The translations under genes and the position numbers were made by a program. This document shows positions 55,714-63,798 of a stretch of DNA of 64,000 nucleotides, one piece after another. The notes beneath the pieces are model-generated. The model was not told the origin of the DNA. It made no database searches and saw only the letters and a program-made list of their open reading frames with translations. The stretch covers positions 171,371 through 235,370 of the forward strand of contig NZ_FCOI02000009.1 in NCBI RefSeq assembly GCF_001544795.2, given 5' to 3'. The stretch comes from Caballeronia temeraria. Its GTDB lineage: Bacteria; Pseudomonadota; Gammaproteobacteria; Burkholderiales; Burkholderiaceae. The first letter of the stretch is position 1. Each line of letters begins with the position of its first letter.

Positions 55714-56922
55714 ATGTTTCGACCGATGGTGGGCTTCCAGGCCAGCCTGAAATGCAAACTTCAACCCGATGATGTAACGCTGCCGCTCTTTGCCGCCGAC
55801 ATCGCGAAGATCGCGGCCGCGCTGACGCAGACCGGCGATTACACGCGATTGTGGGTGATGGGCTCGCGCGCTCACGAGATCGTCAAGGTCACGGGTATCA
55901 TCGACAGCGCTGTCATGATCGAGCGCAGTGACGAGAGCACGTGCGCGATCACGGCGCCGCTCGGTTCATGCGTGTCGTTCGTCTGGACGCAGCAGTGCGT
56001 CGCAGACTTCGTGCAGCAAGGCTGCGGCGGCGCCGAACCGGCCGTGTGCGAGGTGCTCGCCGGTTCGAATCGCGTCACGGTCACGAAGAGCGAATGCAGC
56101 GTGACGATCGACCGCCCGGCGTGCAGCGGAACGTCGTGGCGCGCGGGTAACGTAGAGTTCGCGCAGGACAGCGGTGGCTGCATCAGCGCCACGCCGCTCA
56201 AGACTCAACTCGGCGACGGCGAGTACGTCAACGCAAACGTGACCATCCGCGATGGCTACATCACGGCGATCGCTTCGGGCACGAATATCGTGTACACCGG
56301 CGGCGGTTGCTGCGACGGCGGGAGCGGTGGCGGCAGCGGCACGCAAGGACCGCCCGGGCCACAGGGTCCGCAAGGTCAACCCGGCCCGCAAGGCGTGCAG
56401 GGAAAGCAGGGCGTCGCTGGTCCGCAAGGTCCGCAGGGCCCGGCCGGCGCGGGAGGCACACAAGGAGTAGCGGGTCCGCAAGGACTCTCGGTTCTCAACG
56501 GTGCTGGCGCTCCGGCAGGGAGCGTGGGCAACAACGGCGAGTTCTACATCGACACGCTCGCGTCGACGATCTATGGTCCGAAGACGTCGAGCGGCTGGGG
56601 CGCCGGCGTGTCGCTCATCGGGAAGACCGGTGCGCAGGGCCCGGCGGGCGCCGATGGCGCGGTTGGTCCGGCAGGCCCGGCGGGCGCCGACGGCAAGCAG
56701 GCGAACTGGTCGCTCGTGCAGAGCGGTGGCGTGATCTACATCATCGGTCCGGTTGGTCTTTCCTTCTCGGTTGAGTCTGCGACGGGCGTGCAGGTGAGTA
56801 CGGGCGGCACCATCCCGACCGGCGGCCGCTACGCTCAGCCGTATAGCACCGGCGCTGCGCCTACAGCGTTGTTCATCAAGTCCGGCGGCCTGTACGTGGG
56901 CTGCGGAACGGTGTCGATCTGA
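55714..56922 (+). CDS. collagen-like virion fibre protein
   Basis: A 402-residue protein. The N-terminal about 200 residues form a cysteine-bearing beta domain with [11 protein letters not shown] and ends in [14 protein letters not shown]. Collagen-like Gly-X-Y triplets follow (about 17 triplets with [15 protein letters not shown]). After a small beta domain ([17 protein letters not shown]) comes a second, shorter run of about nine triplets. The C-terminus is a jelly-roll-like tip. A trimeric fibre is expected. Confidence 0.75.
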   Translation: MFRPMVGFQASLKCKLQPDDVTLPLFAADIAKIAAALTQTGDYTRLWVMGSRAHEIVKVTGIIDSAVMIERSDESTCAITAPLGSCVSFVWTQQCVADFVQQGCGGAEPAVCEVLAGSNRVTVTKSECSVTIDRPACSGTSWRAGNVEFAQDSGGCISATPLKTQLGDGEYVNANVTIRDGYITAIASGTNIVYTGGGCCDGGSGGGSGTQGPPGPQGPQGQPGPQGVQGKQGVAGPQGPQGPAGAGGTQGVAGPQGLSVLNGAGAPAGSVGNNGEFYIDTLASTIYGPKTSSGWGAGVSLIGKTGAQGPAGADGAVGPAGPAGADGKQANWSLVQSGGVIYIIGPVGLSFSVESATGVQVSTGGTIPTGGRYAQPYSTGAAPTALFIKSGGLYVGCGTVSI

Positions 56923-58568
56923 TGGCGGTGCAGCGTTTCAATCGTTTCGGTGGCGTGCTGCCGCGCTACGACGCGACGCTGCTGCGCGAGAACATGGCGG
57001 CATCGGCCGAGAACGTGAAGCTGTGGCACGGCCGCCTCGAACCGTTCCGTCGCCCGGCGCCGCGCGAGACGGCCGACGTCGGATGCGTGCGAACGATGCA
57101 TCGCTTTGGCTGCTGCTGGCTCGCGTGGGACGATCCGTGTGTCGAGGTGGCCGAGTGGCTGCCGACGTGCGAGCGCGTCTACGTCACAGGCGCCGCGGCG
57201 TATCCGATCGTCGCCGAGATGCCGGACGACGGCTGCGCGATGGACTGGAAGCGCGTCGGGCTGCCCGTGCCGGCCGACGCACCCACGGCGATCGCGCTCG
57301 ATACAGCGAAGCCCGAGTTCACGACCAGCAGCCGCGCGTACGTCTACTGCTACCTGAATTCGTTCGGCGAGGAAGGCGCGCCGAGTTATCCGAGCGATGA
57401 GCTCCTCGACTGCGCAGAAGGCGGGCGCGTGCAGGTCTACATTCCTGCGCCGCCGGCGGGATGGGACATCGCGGGCATTCGTCTGTATCGACTCGCGGAG
57501 GGTTTCAACGACGGCACGCAGGCGGCCGCGCCCACAACGACGGCGTACCTGTTCGTCGCCGATCTGCCGCCGACGGCCCAACAGTACGTCGACGCCGCCA
57601 CGAGCGACACACTCGGCGAGCCGATGCTGTCCGAGCAGTGCACGCCGCCGCCCTACGACCTCGAGAACATCACGCAGTTGCCGGACGGCGTGCTGGCCGC
57701 GTCGCGCGGCAACGAAGTCTGGTTCTGCGAGCCGTATCAGCCGCAGGCGTGGCCCATCGACTACGTTCTCGCGCTCGACGACCACGTGAAGGCGTTGAAG
57801 TGGCAGGGCGGCGTACTGTACGCAATGACCGACGGTCATCCGTACGCGATCGCCGAAGACTGCGCGGACGGTCAGTGCTGCCGCAAGGTCTTTCGCTTTC
57901 CGAAGCCGGCGCCGATCGTCTCACGCAAGAGCGCGGTGCAAACGCCGGGCGGCGTGGTGTACGCATCGCTGACCGGTCTCGTTCTTCTGTCCGGGCAGAG
58001 CATCAACCAGATTACCGGCCCCTGGTATGCGAGCGACGACTGGCAAGCGCTGCTGCCGCACACGATGGTCGGCGCGATCATCGAGGGGCAGTACGCGGCA
58101 TTTACCTGCAAGAGCGGTTTCCTGTTCGATCTGCGCGACGGCACCGAGAACGACGGAGCGCAGAACAACGATCTCATGCCGCTCACGCTCACGCCGAATG
58201 CGCTGCACACCGGGCGCGACGGCAAGCTGTATCTGGCGTTCGGCAACATCATCCACGAATGGGATGCCGGCGCGGAGTTCATCCCGTATCGCTGGCGCAG
58301 CTTTACGCTGGCAGCGCCGGGGCAGATGAACTTTGCGGCGGCGAAGTGCACATTTGCGGATTACCCGTGGCCGCGCATGGCTCCGTTCGGCGTGCAGCTC
58401 CGATTCATCACGGACGGGCGCGTCGTTTACGGACGCGAGCTGAAGCATTCGAATCCGGTTCGGCTGCCATCGCAACAACGCAGGCTGGATTTTGCGTTGG
58501 AGGTCGAAGGCGTCGAGACAGTGCGCGAGATCAAATTCGGGACGAGTGTCGCTGACTTGGCGACGTGA
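56922..58568 (+). CDS. large tail protein with beta-propeller-like repeats
   Basis: A 548-residue protein that begins [20 protein letters not shown]. It repeats beta segments such as ENITQLPDGVLAASRGNEVW, then DDHVKALKWQGGVLYAMTDG and GGVVYASLTGLVLLSGQ, which is typical of phage tail hub or tube B-like proteins. It carries about 15 cysteines, like its two neighbours. P22 gp10-type tail accessory or T7 tube-B-type function is plausible. A terminator follows about 135 bases later. Confidence 0.7.
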   Translation: MAVQRFNRFGGVLPRYDATLLRENMAASAENVKLWHGRLEPFRRPAPRETADVGCVRTMHRFGCCWLAWDDPCVEVAEWLPTCERVYVTGAAAYPIVAEMPDDGCAMDWKRVGLPVPADAPTAIALDTAKPEFTTSSRAYVYCYLNSFGEEGAPSYPSDELLDCAEGGRVQVYIPAPPAGWDIAGIRLYRLAEGFNDGTQAAAPTTTAYLFVADLPPTAQQYVDAATSDTLGEPMLSEQCTPPPYDLENITQLPDGVLAASRGNEVWFCEPYQPQAWPIDYVLALDDHVKALKWQGGVLYAMTDGHPYAIAEDCADGQCCRKVFRFPKPAPIVSRKSAVQTPGGVVYASLTGLVLLSGQSINQITGPWYASDDWQALLPHTMVGAIIEGQYAAFTCKSGFLFDLRDGTENDGAQNNDLMPLTLTPNALHTGRDGKLYLAFGNIIHEWDAGAEFIPYRWRSFTLAAPGQMNFAAAKCTFADYPWPRMAPFGVQLRFITDGRVVYGRELKHSNPVRLPSQQRRLDFALEVEGVETVREIKFGTSVADLAT

Positions 58569-58703
58569 CGCATCGAGGCCGTGTGCTCGGGGGAGATGCA
58601 GGGACGCGCGATCGACTCGTCGACAAGGTATGCGAAGGTTTCGAATGCGATGCGAATACGCGATAATCCGGCGTGAGGGCCAAGTTGCGCCCGCAAATTC
58701 CCA

Positions 58704-58726
58704 AACCCGCTTCGGCGGGTTTTTTC
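58704..58726 (+). terminator. rho-independent terminator
   Basis: AACCCGC, loop TTCG, GCGGGTT, then a T run. It ends the structural operon just before the GNAT-like gene; the gap 58569-58703 shows nothing else. Confidence 0.85.
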
Positions 58727-58730
58727 ATTT

Positions 58731-59213
58731 ATGGACCTCATGAGCACGCGGATCTTTCAGCAGCAGGATGTGAGTTATCGACACATTCACGACACGATCA
58801 ACATGCTGTCGGCGGCCGCGCGCGAAGCCGACCCCGATGCGCAACCTGATGCGGTGAAGGCCGTTCAGGCAATCACCGCAGCCGTGACGGGCGCACGAAA
58901 GGACATCTACTTCGCCGTCGTCGAGGTCAACGGCATCACTGCCGGATTCATTGGCGGCGTGCTCTCGCCCTTCGTTTTCGAAGAAAGAACGTTCGTCCAG
59001 GACATCCTTGCGTACGTGAAGCCCGAGCATCGCGATACACATGCTGTCCGCGATCTCGGAAAGGCATTTGCCAACTGGTGTTTCGATATGGGCGCGTACG
59101 AAGTGCGCGGCTACCTGACCAACGGCGAGAATGCCGAACGTCTCGCTGGCGCGGCAGTGCGCGACGGCTGGAAGACGACCGGCAAGATCATCACACTGAA
59201 ACGGAGTGAATGA
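58731..59213 (+). CDS. GNAT-like N-acetyltransferase-fold phage protein
   Basis: A 160-residue protein with the GNAT beta-alpha pattern: IYFAVVEVNGITAGFIGGVL, FVQDILAYVKPEHRD, and ANWCFDMGAYEVRGYLTNGE near the end. Such proteins are frequent in podovirus late operons without known substrates. The start at 58731 or 58740 is uncertain since the terminator lies directly upstream and no ribosome site is clear. Confidence 0.7.
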   Translation: MDLMSTRIFQQQDVSYRHIHDTINMLSAAAREADPDAQPDAVKAVQAITAAVTGARKDIYFAVVEVNGITAGFIGGVLSPFVFEERTFVQDILAYVKPEHRDTHAVRDLGKAFANWCFDMGAYEVRGYLTNGENAERLAGAAVRDGWKTTGKIITLKRSE

Positions 59214-60046
59214 TGGGTGGCGGTGCTGATGCGGTTGCAATCACAAACTGGCAGCAGATGGAGCAGCCGCTTGGGTCCGGCGTTCTCTATGGTGTTAATC
59301 AGGTCTGGGAAAATCAGCAGGCGAACGCCGACGTTTGGGCACGGCAGGCCGTTTTCAACGACGACAAGTGGCGCGAGCAGCAGAAGTATCTCGCCGAGGC
59401 TTCGGCTACCCAGCAGAAGGAAGGGTGGGCTACCTGGTTGGGCGCCCAAACCGGTTACGCCATCGCGCAAACGCTTCTCGCTGACAACGCGCTTAAGGCT
59501 GCCCAGGATCAGGCTGAAAAGCAGTACGACATTGCCAATCGTCAGCAGCTCATCGCCGAGCAGGAGTACGCGCGTTACAGCGAGCACTTCGCTCCGTGCG
59601 AGAACGCCACGGTCGACGAAGAGTGCGCGCGCCCCGAATACACCGAGCCGATTGAAGACGAGGCGAATCGCGCGGCGGTCGACATTCGCGTGCAGTTCGG
59701 CAATGTGCGGCAGCAGCTTGACCGTCGGCGCAATCGCTACTGCATCGGCGCGTACTTCGCCGCGGACCGCACGCTTGCGATCGAGCAGGCGCGCGCCGTT
59801 GGCGAGGGCAAGGAGCGCGCACGGCGCTATCTCGAAGACCGCCAGTTCAACCGCCAGTTCAAGTACTTCGACCGCAAGATGGCAATCCTCAATCTTGGGC
59901 GCGGAATCAAAGCCGACGCAACCAGCATCTTCGGCAATGCCGCACAGACTTTCGATCGCGGCGGCGAGATTGAAATCGCCGCCCGGAATAATTTCAATAG
60001 CGCGGTCCTTTCGTCGATCGGCGGCGTATTGGGCATGCGCAAGTAG
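59210..60046 (+). CDS. candidate internal virion/ejection protein, helical
   Basis: A 278-residue protein, helical and Gln/Ala-rich (QQKYLAEASATQQKEGWATW, then ADNALKAAQDQAEKQYDIAN). It resembles in composition the T7 gp14 and P22 gp7 class of internal proteins that are ejected with DNA. It ends with TAG at 60044-60046; the same frame stays open for 57 codons afterward. The family is not assigned. Confidence 0.65.
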   Translation: MMGGGADAVAITNWQQMEQPLGSGVLYGVNQVWENQQANADVWARQAVFNDDKWREQQKYLAEASATQQKEGWATWLGAQTGYAIAQTLLADNALKAAQDQAEKQYDIANRQQLIAEQEYARYSEHFAPCENATVDEECARPEYTEPIEDEANRAAVDIRVQFGNVRQQLDRRRNRYCIGAYFAADRTLAIEQARAVGEGKERARRYLEDRQFNRQFKYFDRKMAILNLGRGIKADATSIFGNAAQTFDRGGEIEIAARNNFNSAVLSSIGGVLGMRK

Positions 60047-60220
60047 ACCTTCGCAACACTTTCAGCCGGATCGTCGCCGGGCACGCGCAGCAGCGCGAAC
60101 GCGGGCGGCGCGAGCAGCGACAGCATACCGACGGCCGCCGGCCTCGTTACCTTTTCGTCGTCCGGCGTCTGGCCCGGCGACTCCGGAATGATGAGGTCGG
60201 GCGGACCCGGCCACGGCTAA
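60047..60220 (+). other. in-frame open extension after the TAG of the ejection-protein candidate
   Basis: Between the stop at 60044 and the next gene the reading frame continues without stop for 57 codons (TFATLSAGSSPGTRSSANAG at the start, Gly/Ser-rich) until TAA at 60218. It has no start or ribosome site of its own. It could be a C-terminal tail cut off by a recent amber mutation or a readthrough product. Confidence 0.4.
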
Positions 60221-60235
60221 AACGTTGGAACAATC

Positions 60236-60925
60236 ATGGGCTACTACCGAATTGCGAATCTCGCGGCTGACGTCGACGACGCGCTGCCGTCCCGTCTGCA
60301 CGCGCAGAATCCGATGCAGGACAACTATCTCAGCGCGTACGGCATGCCGGAGCAGAAGCTCCCGTCGGATGTGAACGCTCTAAACAAATCGATCAACCAC
60401 GACGCGGGGCGGGCCGCACACGGCGATCTCGTCGATGCGAAGGCGAATTCGTTCGCTGCCGATGCGTTGATCGGCCGCATCAATCTGCAGAAGCTACTGG
60501 CTGACCGGTTCCTTGCGCAGGCGCTCGCTAGGGCTTCCGATCTGGGCATGACGAATCTCGTCGATGTCGCGAAGTTCGTGGTGCATCAATTGTCGATGCT
60601 GCCGCCCGAGCAGGTCACGGCGAATCCGTACCTGCAAATGATGCGGCAGGACTATTTGAGACAGACGCAGCCGCGCGTGACGCATCGCGGCGCAGCGCCT
60701 GGCGGCGATATCGAACTGTCGACGCAGACCCACGGACATGGGCTGCACGGCTACGACGTGGCCGTCAATGTCGACGATGAAGGAGATGTTTTTCCTGCGA
60801 ATTCCGCTGACTCGATGCAGCAAAGCCAGGCTGACGCCGACGCACCGCAACCCTTGCGCAGGCCTGGGCCGCGCGCATACAGCGCCGACGATCTTGCGAC
60901 GTTGAAGCGCCTTGGTCTGGCTTAG
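60236..60925 (+). CDS. candidate internal virion protein, 229 residues
   Basis: It begins MGYYRIANLAADVDDALPSR, is mostly helical (KLLADRFLAQALARASDLGM), then turns low-complexity with HGHGLHGYD and ends in LRRPGPRAYSADDLATLKRL. It lies just after the ejection-protein candidate and ahead of the toxin-like array, where virion-packaged proteins are often encoded. The family is unknown. Confidence 0.6.
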   Translation: MGYYRIANLAADVDDALPSRLHAQNPMQDNYLSAYGMPEQKLPSDVNALNKSINHDAGRAAHGDLVDAKANSFAADALIGRINLQKLLADRFLAQALARASDLGMTNLVDVAKFVVHQLSMLPPEQVTANPYLQMMRQDYLRQTQPRVTHRGAAPGGDIELSTQTHGHGLHGYDVAVNVDDEGDVFPANSADSMQQSQADADAPQPLRRPGPRAYSADDLATLKRLGLA

Positions 60926-60935
60926 CGAGTTCGGC

Positions 60936-61220
60936 ATGACCAGCGATCCCCGTGACGACCAGCATCGCCAACCGCCAGCAGGACAGCCCGGGCAGAGTGT
61001 GCGCGCGGCGTATGGCATGGGCAACGGCGACGATTCCGATATCGACGACGTGATCGCTTCACGCTATGGCGTGCAACCCGGCGCGCTCTCGAAGTCCATG
61101 CAGCGACAGCAGCAGGCGCCCGACGCCCACGATGCGCAGCAACAGCACGCCTCTGACGCGAAGCGTGCCTTCGCGCATTGGCTCGAAAACTACGTTAAGA
61201 ACATCGTCAAACATGCCTGA
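60936..61220 (+). CDS. small hydrophilic protein preceding the toxin-like array
   Basis: A 94-residue hydrophilic Gln/Ala/Asp-rich protein starting MTSDPRDDQHRQPPAGQPGQ and ending WLENYVKNIVKHA. Its stop overlaps the first toxin-like gene by eight bases (ATGCCTGA). The tail YVKNIVKHA is repeated by 27-residue leader frames ahead of array copies 2 and 3, so the cassette duplication took part of this gene along. Confidence 0.65.
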   Translation: MTSDPRDDQHRQPPAGQPGQSVRAAYGMGNGDDSDIDDVIASRYGVQPGALSKSMQRQQQAPDAHDAQQQHASDAKRAFAHWLENYVKNIVKHA

Positions 61221-61520
61221 CAATCTCGATTTCGATTTCGATTACGACTCGACTGACGTGCTCGACACGTCTGCTTCGTCGCCAGAGCAGTTGTACAACG
61301 TGTCGCCCGCGGCGATACAGCCGCAGACAACCGACGCAGGACCGGAAGCGCCTCCGTCGGCGGCGTACAATGCGGCCGATTATTTTAACGATGGATCGAG
61401 CGGCTCCGCGAATCGCTCTCAATCATCGGACGGCGATCAAGCGACGGTCGCGCCGTATCTCGCGCAATCGTCGCTCGCTGACGCACAGCCGTTCGAGTAT
61501 CATCCGGATGACCTGAGCGG
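61195..61520 (+). repeat. array repeat, copy 1 (shared N-terminal module)
   Basis: From AAGAACATCGTCAAA near 61195 to the GATGACCTGAGCGG ending at 61520, this DNA matches copies 2 and 3. The last about 130 bases differ from copy 2 at only about one position. Copy 1 has an extra six bases (Asp-Phe) near its start. Identity to copy 2 stops sharply at 61520. Confidence 0.85.
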
Positions 61521-61722
61521 GAACGTTGATGTCCTGGCTGGCGGCGAAGGAACACCCGGTAATAATCAAGCACAGAATAAGCAGTGCAGAGCCGTGGTTA
61601 CGGCATTGAAACTCAACAAAGATCAAGCGCAACAGCTACACCTGGAGATCAGTAAGCAGCGTATGGGGTATCACGAGATCATGGAGTGCGCGAAGGATAT
61701 GTTTGGAGATGCAGGTGACTGA
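61213..61722 (+). CDS. polymorphic toxin-like protein 1 (shared N-terminal module, unique C-terminus)
   Basis: A 169-residue protein. Residues 1 to about 103 are the array-shared acidic module (MPDNLDFDFDYDSTDVLD at the start and FEYHPDDLSG at the end). The remaining about 66 residues are unique: ALKLNKDQAQQLHLEISKQR, then MGYHEIMECAKDMFGD. From memory, short C-termini with QLHxEI and YxEI...AK patterns occur at the ends of polymorphic toxins; I cannot verify this here. It is followed by an overlapping immunity-like gene. Confidence 0.65.
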   Translation: MPDNLDFDFDYDSTDVLDTSASSPEQLYNVSPAAIQPQTTDAGPEAPPSAAYNAADYFNDGSSGSANRSQSSDGDQATVAPYLAQSSLADAQPFEYHPDDLSGNVDVLAGGEGTPGNNQAQNKQCRAVVTALKLNKDQAQQLHLEISKQRMGYHEIMECAKDMFGDAGD

Positions 61723-62200
61723 TACGAAAAGCGAGATTACGCGACGCCTTTCAGTACTTATCGGACTCGATGTCAGCGCGGTCAGCCATGCGGCAGATAT
61801 GCTTACTATGCATTTTGGCCCACAAAGGCAGTACGTAACGCCTAGAGGCACCGTCCTGGAAGGCGGCACATGGGCATTGCATGTTCAATGTTCCTGGCGG
61901 CTTACGCGGGCCGGAGTCGTAGTGGCAACTCAGGCTGTGCTTGCTGGCTCTGATGACGCCGCGCATTTCGGTTCGAGTTGGCTTGACACACTGTTGGTGA
62001 AGGAGGGAGCAGTGATTGTGAAAGGCATATCGGCAACGAAATCAGGCGGGCTGCAACTGGCCATGTCAAACGGCTTTTGTCTGGAAGTCGTTTCGGATAC
62101 TGTGCCGGATGAGGAAGATTGGCGGCTCTTCGAACTGCGCAGTGACGCGAAGCATTTCGTCATCGAAGGTGGAAAAATTGACCCTTGGTCCTTGTCTTAA
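61709..62200 (+). CDS. immunity-like protein 1
   Basis: A 163-residue protein with two beta-rich halves: ITRRLSVLIGLDVSAVSHAA, then DMLTMHFGPQRQYVTPRG and GTWALHVQCSWRL. It begins inside the toxin-like gene (14-base overlap); a TTG at 61703 is an alternative start. The overlap, size and partner position are those of an immunity gene. It has lower GC and different codon use from the structural genes. The family is not named with certainty. Confidence 0.6.
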   Translation: MQVTDTKSEITRRLSVLIGLDVSAVSHAADMLTMHFGPQRQYVTPRGTVLEGGTWALHVQCSWRLTRAGVVVATQAVLAGSDDAAHFGSSWLDTLLVKEGAVIVKGISATKSGGLQLAMSNGFCLEVVSDTVPDEEDWRLFELRSDAKHFVIEGGKIDPWSLS

Positions 62201-62229
62201 CGCCGGAATAGCATCCTTGCATCGAGATA

Positions 62230-62361
62230 ATGAAAAGGCTCGCTTGTGACGTAATCCGCGATTTCCGACGGGCGGTGCGCCGCAAAGCAATAGCCAACGT
62301 CTATGAGGCTTGCGTGAGCCGTCTCGGTTGTCGTGCCGCGCACTTCCGCCGCCGGTCGTAA
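62230..62361 (+). other. short frame crossing the left edge of repeat copy 2
   Basis: A 43-codon ATG frame (MKRLACDVIRDFRRAVRRKA at the start). Its last 18 or so codons (ACVSRLGC...) lie inside the repeat and recur ahead of copy 3 with a different upstream sequence. It is probably the tail of a degraded gene captured at a recombination junction, and not functional. Confidence 0.3.
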
Positions 62362-62386
62362 CACTCAACGCATAGCAAACATCATC

Positions 62387-62413
62387 AAGCCGCCTTCGGG
62401 CGGCTTTTTTTAT
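62387..62413 (+). terminator. rho-independent terminator in repeat copy 2
   Basis: AAGCCGCC, loop TTCG, GGCGGCTT, then a T run. It ends the transcript of cassette 1 and lies 93 bases before the next toxin-like start. Confidence 0.88.
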
Positions 62414-62429
62414 TTGGGAGATCGCACGA

Positions 62430-62513
62430 ATGACGTTGGGGCAAGGCGTTAGACCGCTCGGTGGACTTGGCAGTGCGAACGACTACAGGAAGAACATCGT
62501 CAAGAATGTCTGA
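62430..62513 (+). CDS. 27-residue leader peptide ahead of toxin-like gene 2
   Basis: ATG frame starting MTLGQGVRPLGGLGSANDY and ending RKNIVKNV. It overlaps the toxin-like start by eight bases in the same geometry as the 94-residue gene before copy 1, and keeps the same C-terminal tail. It may couple translation to the toxin-like gene. Confidence 0.5.
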   Translation: MTLGQGVRPLGGLGSANDYRKNIVKNV

Positions 62514-63018
62514 CAATCTCGATTTCGATTACGACTCGAATGACGTGCTCGACACGTCTGCTTTGCAACCGGGGCAGGTGTACAACATGTCGCCCGCGGC
62601 GATGCAGCCGCAGACAACCGACGCAGGACCGGAAGCGCCTCCGTGGTCGGCTTACAACCTGGCCGATCACTTCAACGATGGATCGAGCGGCTCCGCGAAT
62701 CGCTCGCAATCATCGGACGGCGATCAAGCGACGGTCGCGCCGTATCTCGCGCAATCGTCGCTCGCTGACGCACAGCCGTTCGAGTATCATCCGGATGACC
62801 TGAGCGGCGACGCTACTGAACTCGCGGCCAGTACTAACAAACCGCGGTACGCCGCGAAGATGCTTGGCTACGACCAACACACCTTCAGCGACATGCTTCA
62901 TCGATTCAAGCCCGAAAACGGACTCCGCGGGGATGACAACGTGATCTTCCATGACGATGGAAGTGTGGAATTTAACAAACGAATTCTCGATGACAACATC
63001 CATGACTATGCGCCCTGA
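62506..63018 (+). CDS. polymorphic toxin-like protein 2 (shared N-terminal module, different C-terminus)
   Basis: A 170-residue protein. Residues 1 to about 100 repeat the shared module (MSDNLDFDYDSNDVLDTSAL at the start). The C-terminal about 70 residues are unrelated to copy 1: YAAKMLGYDQHTFSDMLHRF, then RGDDNVIFHDDGSVEFN. I recall similar ends (Asp-Asn-Val...Asp-Gly-x-Val) in Rhs-type toxin C-termini, unverified here. The DUF4279-like gene overlaps its end. Confidence 0.68.
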   Translation: MSDNLDFDYDSNDVLDTSALQPGQVYNMSPAAMQPQTTDAGPEAPPWSAYNLADHFNDGSSGSANRSQSSDGDQATVAPYLAQSSLADAQPFEYHPDDLSGDATELAASTNKPRYAAKMLGYDQHTFSDMLHRFKPENGLRGDDNVIFHDDGSVEFNKRILDDNIHDYAP

Positions 63019-63448
63019 AGCACGCACCGGTAAGGAGCCGCATGCACGCGCGCACGCGACCCTCGTTATTTCCGGTGATTCAGTCGAACCTGAATACTGG
63101 ACGCGATATTTTGGGGTGACGCCGAGTAGCGTTCGAACGAAAGGGCAGTGCTACCGGTATCCGTCCGGCAAGATCAGCACCCGGCCGGCAACGACCGGCT
63201 ACTGGGCGTTCGGAAGCAAGACGGCCATTCGCAGCGATCAACTTGCGCCCCATCTTGCATGCCTGACAGAGACGCTGGCCTTGCCACGCGTCGATCTGCG
63301 CGAACGGTTACAGGCGCAGGGCGCGGAAGTGGCCCTTTGGTGCTTCTGGATCAACGATACTGGCGACCGTGTGCCGGACGTGCCAGACGAGATTCGCGCC
63401 ATGATGGACGCCATTGGCGGAACCATCGAGATTGACGAGTATCAATAA
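63002..63448 (+). CDS. DUF4279-like immunity protein 2
   Basis: A 148-residue protein with ATLVISGDSVEPEYWTRYFG, then TTGYWAFGSKTAI and a late AEVALWCFWINDTGD, the pattern of DUF4279. Members often sit next to polymorphic toxins as presumed immunity proteins. It starts at ATG 63002, 17 bases inside the toxin-like gene; earlier in-frame ATGs exist. It is the second example of toxin-overlapping neighbour in this array. Confidence 0.7.
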   Translation: MTMRPEARTGKEPHARAHATLVISGDSVEPEYWTRYFGVTPSSVRTKGQCYRYPSGKISTRPATTGYWAFGSKTAIRSDQLAPHLACLTETLALPRVDLRERLQAQGAEVALWCFWINDTGDRVPDVPDEIRAMMDAIGGTIEIDEYQ

Positions 63449-63676
63449 GCCTCTTCTCGCGCGGCAGCTTCTTGTGTTGCCGCGTCTCTTTCTCGAGCGG
63501 GACCCTTCGACTCCTGCGCGTACCCGAGCGCGAACCTCGGACCTCCTTGAATTGGCATCACCCATAGTCAACGCCTGAGCGCATTGATATTGACCAGCGG
63601 GCCGTGAGTGTAATCGCACTCACGGCCCGCGTTCGGTTTACGAGCTGAAACTTGCCTCTTTAGCGGCCTTTACCTG
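63449..63676. other. intergenic region after cassette 2
   Basis: About 230 bases without a gene. It contains a perfect 14-base hairpin at 63597-63630 and leads into repeat copy 3. It differs from the spacer before copy 2, which is consistent with independent insertion of each cassette. Confidence 0.6.
63597..63630. repeat. perfect 14-bp inverted repeat
   Basis: GCGGGCCGTGAGTG, loop TAATCG, CACTCACGGCCCGC. There is no T run on either side, so it is not a standard terminator. It lies between the immunity-like gene and repeat copy 3; a recombination site or RNA hairpin is possible. Confidence 0.75.
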
Positions 63677-63755
63677 GCTTGCGTGAGCCGTCTCGGTTGT
63701 CCTGCCGCGCACTTCCGCCGCCAGTCGTAACACTTAACCCATAGCCACCATCATC

Positions 63756-63782
63756 AAGCCGCCTTCGGGCGGCTTTTTTTAT
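63756..63782 (+). terminator. rho-independent terminator in repeat copy 3
   Basis: Same hairpin as in copy 2: AAGCCGCC, loop TTCG, GGCGGCTT, T run. Confidence 0.88.
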
Positions 63783-63798
63783 TTGGGAAATCGCACGA

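Larger units (their letters stand above)
62308..62807 (+). repeat. array repeat, copy 2 (leader, terminator and N-terminal module)
   Basis: Starts at GCTTGCGTGAGCCG and runs through the terminator, leader frame and shared module to 62807. It aligns base for base with copy 3 at an offset of 1369 with few substitutions. The right edge (GATGACCTGAGCGG) is the same point where copy 1 diverges. Confidence 0.9.

Noticed and set aside
59217..60191. 324-codon frame overlapping the ejection-protein candidate
   Set aside because: Ser/Arg/Thr-rich out-of-phase shadow; the other frame has normal protein composition and a ribosome-binding site.
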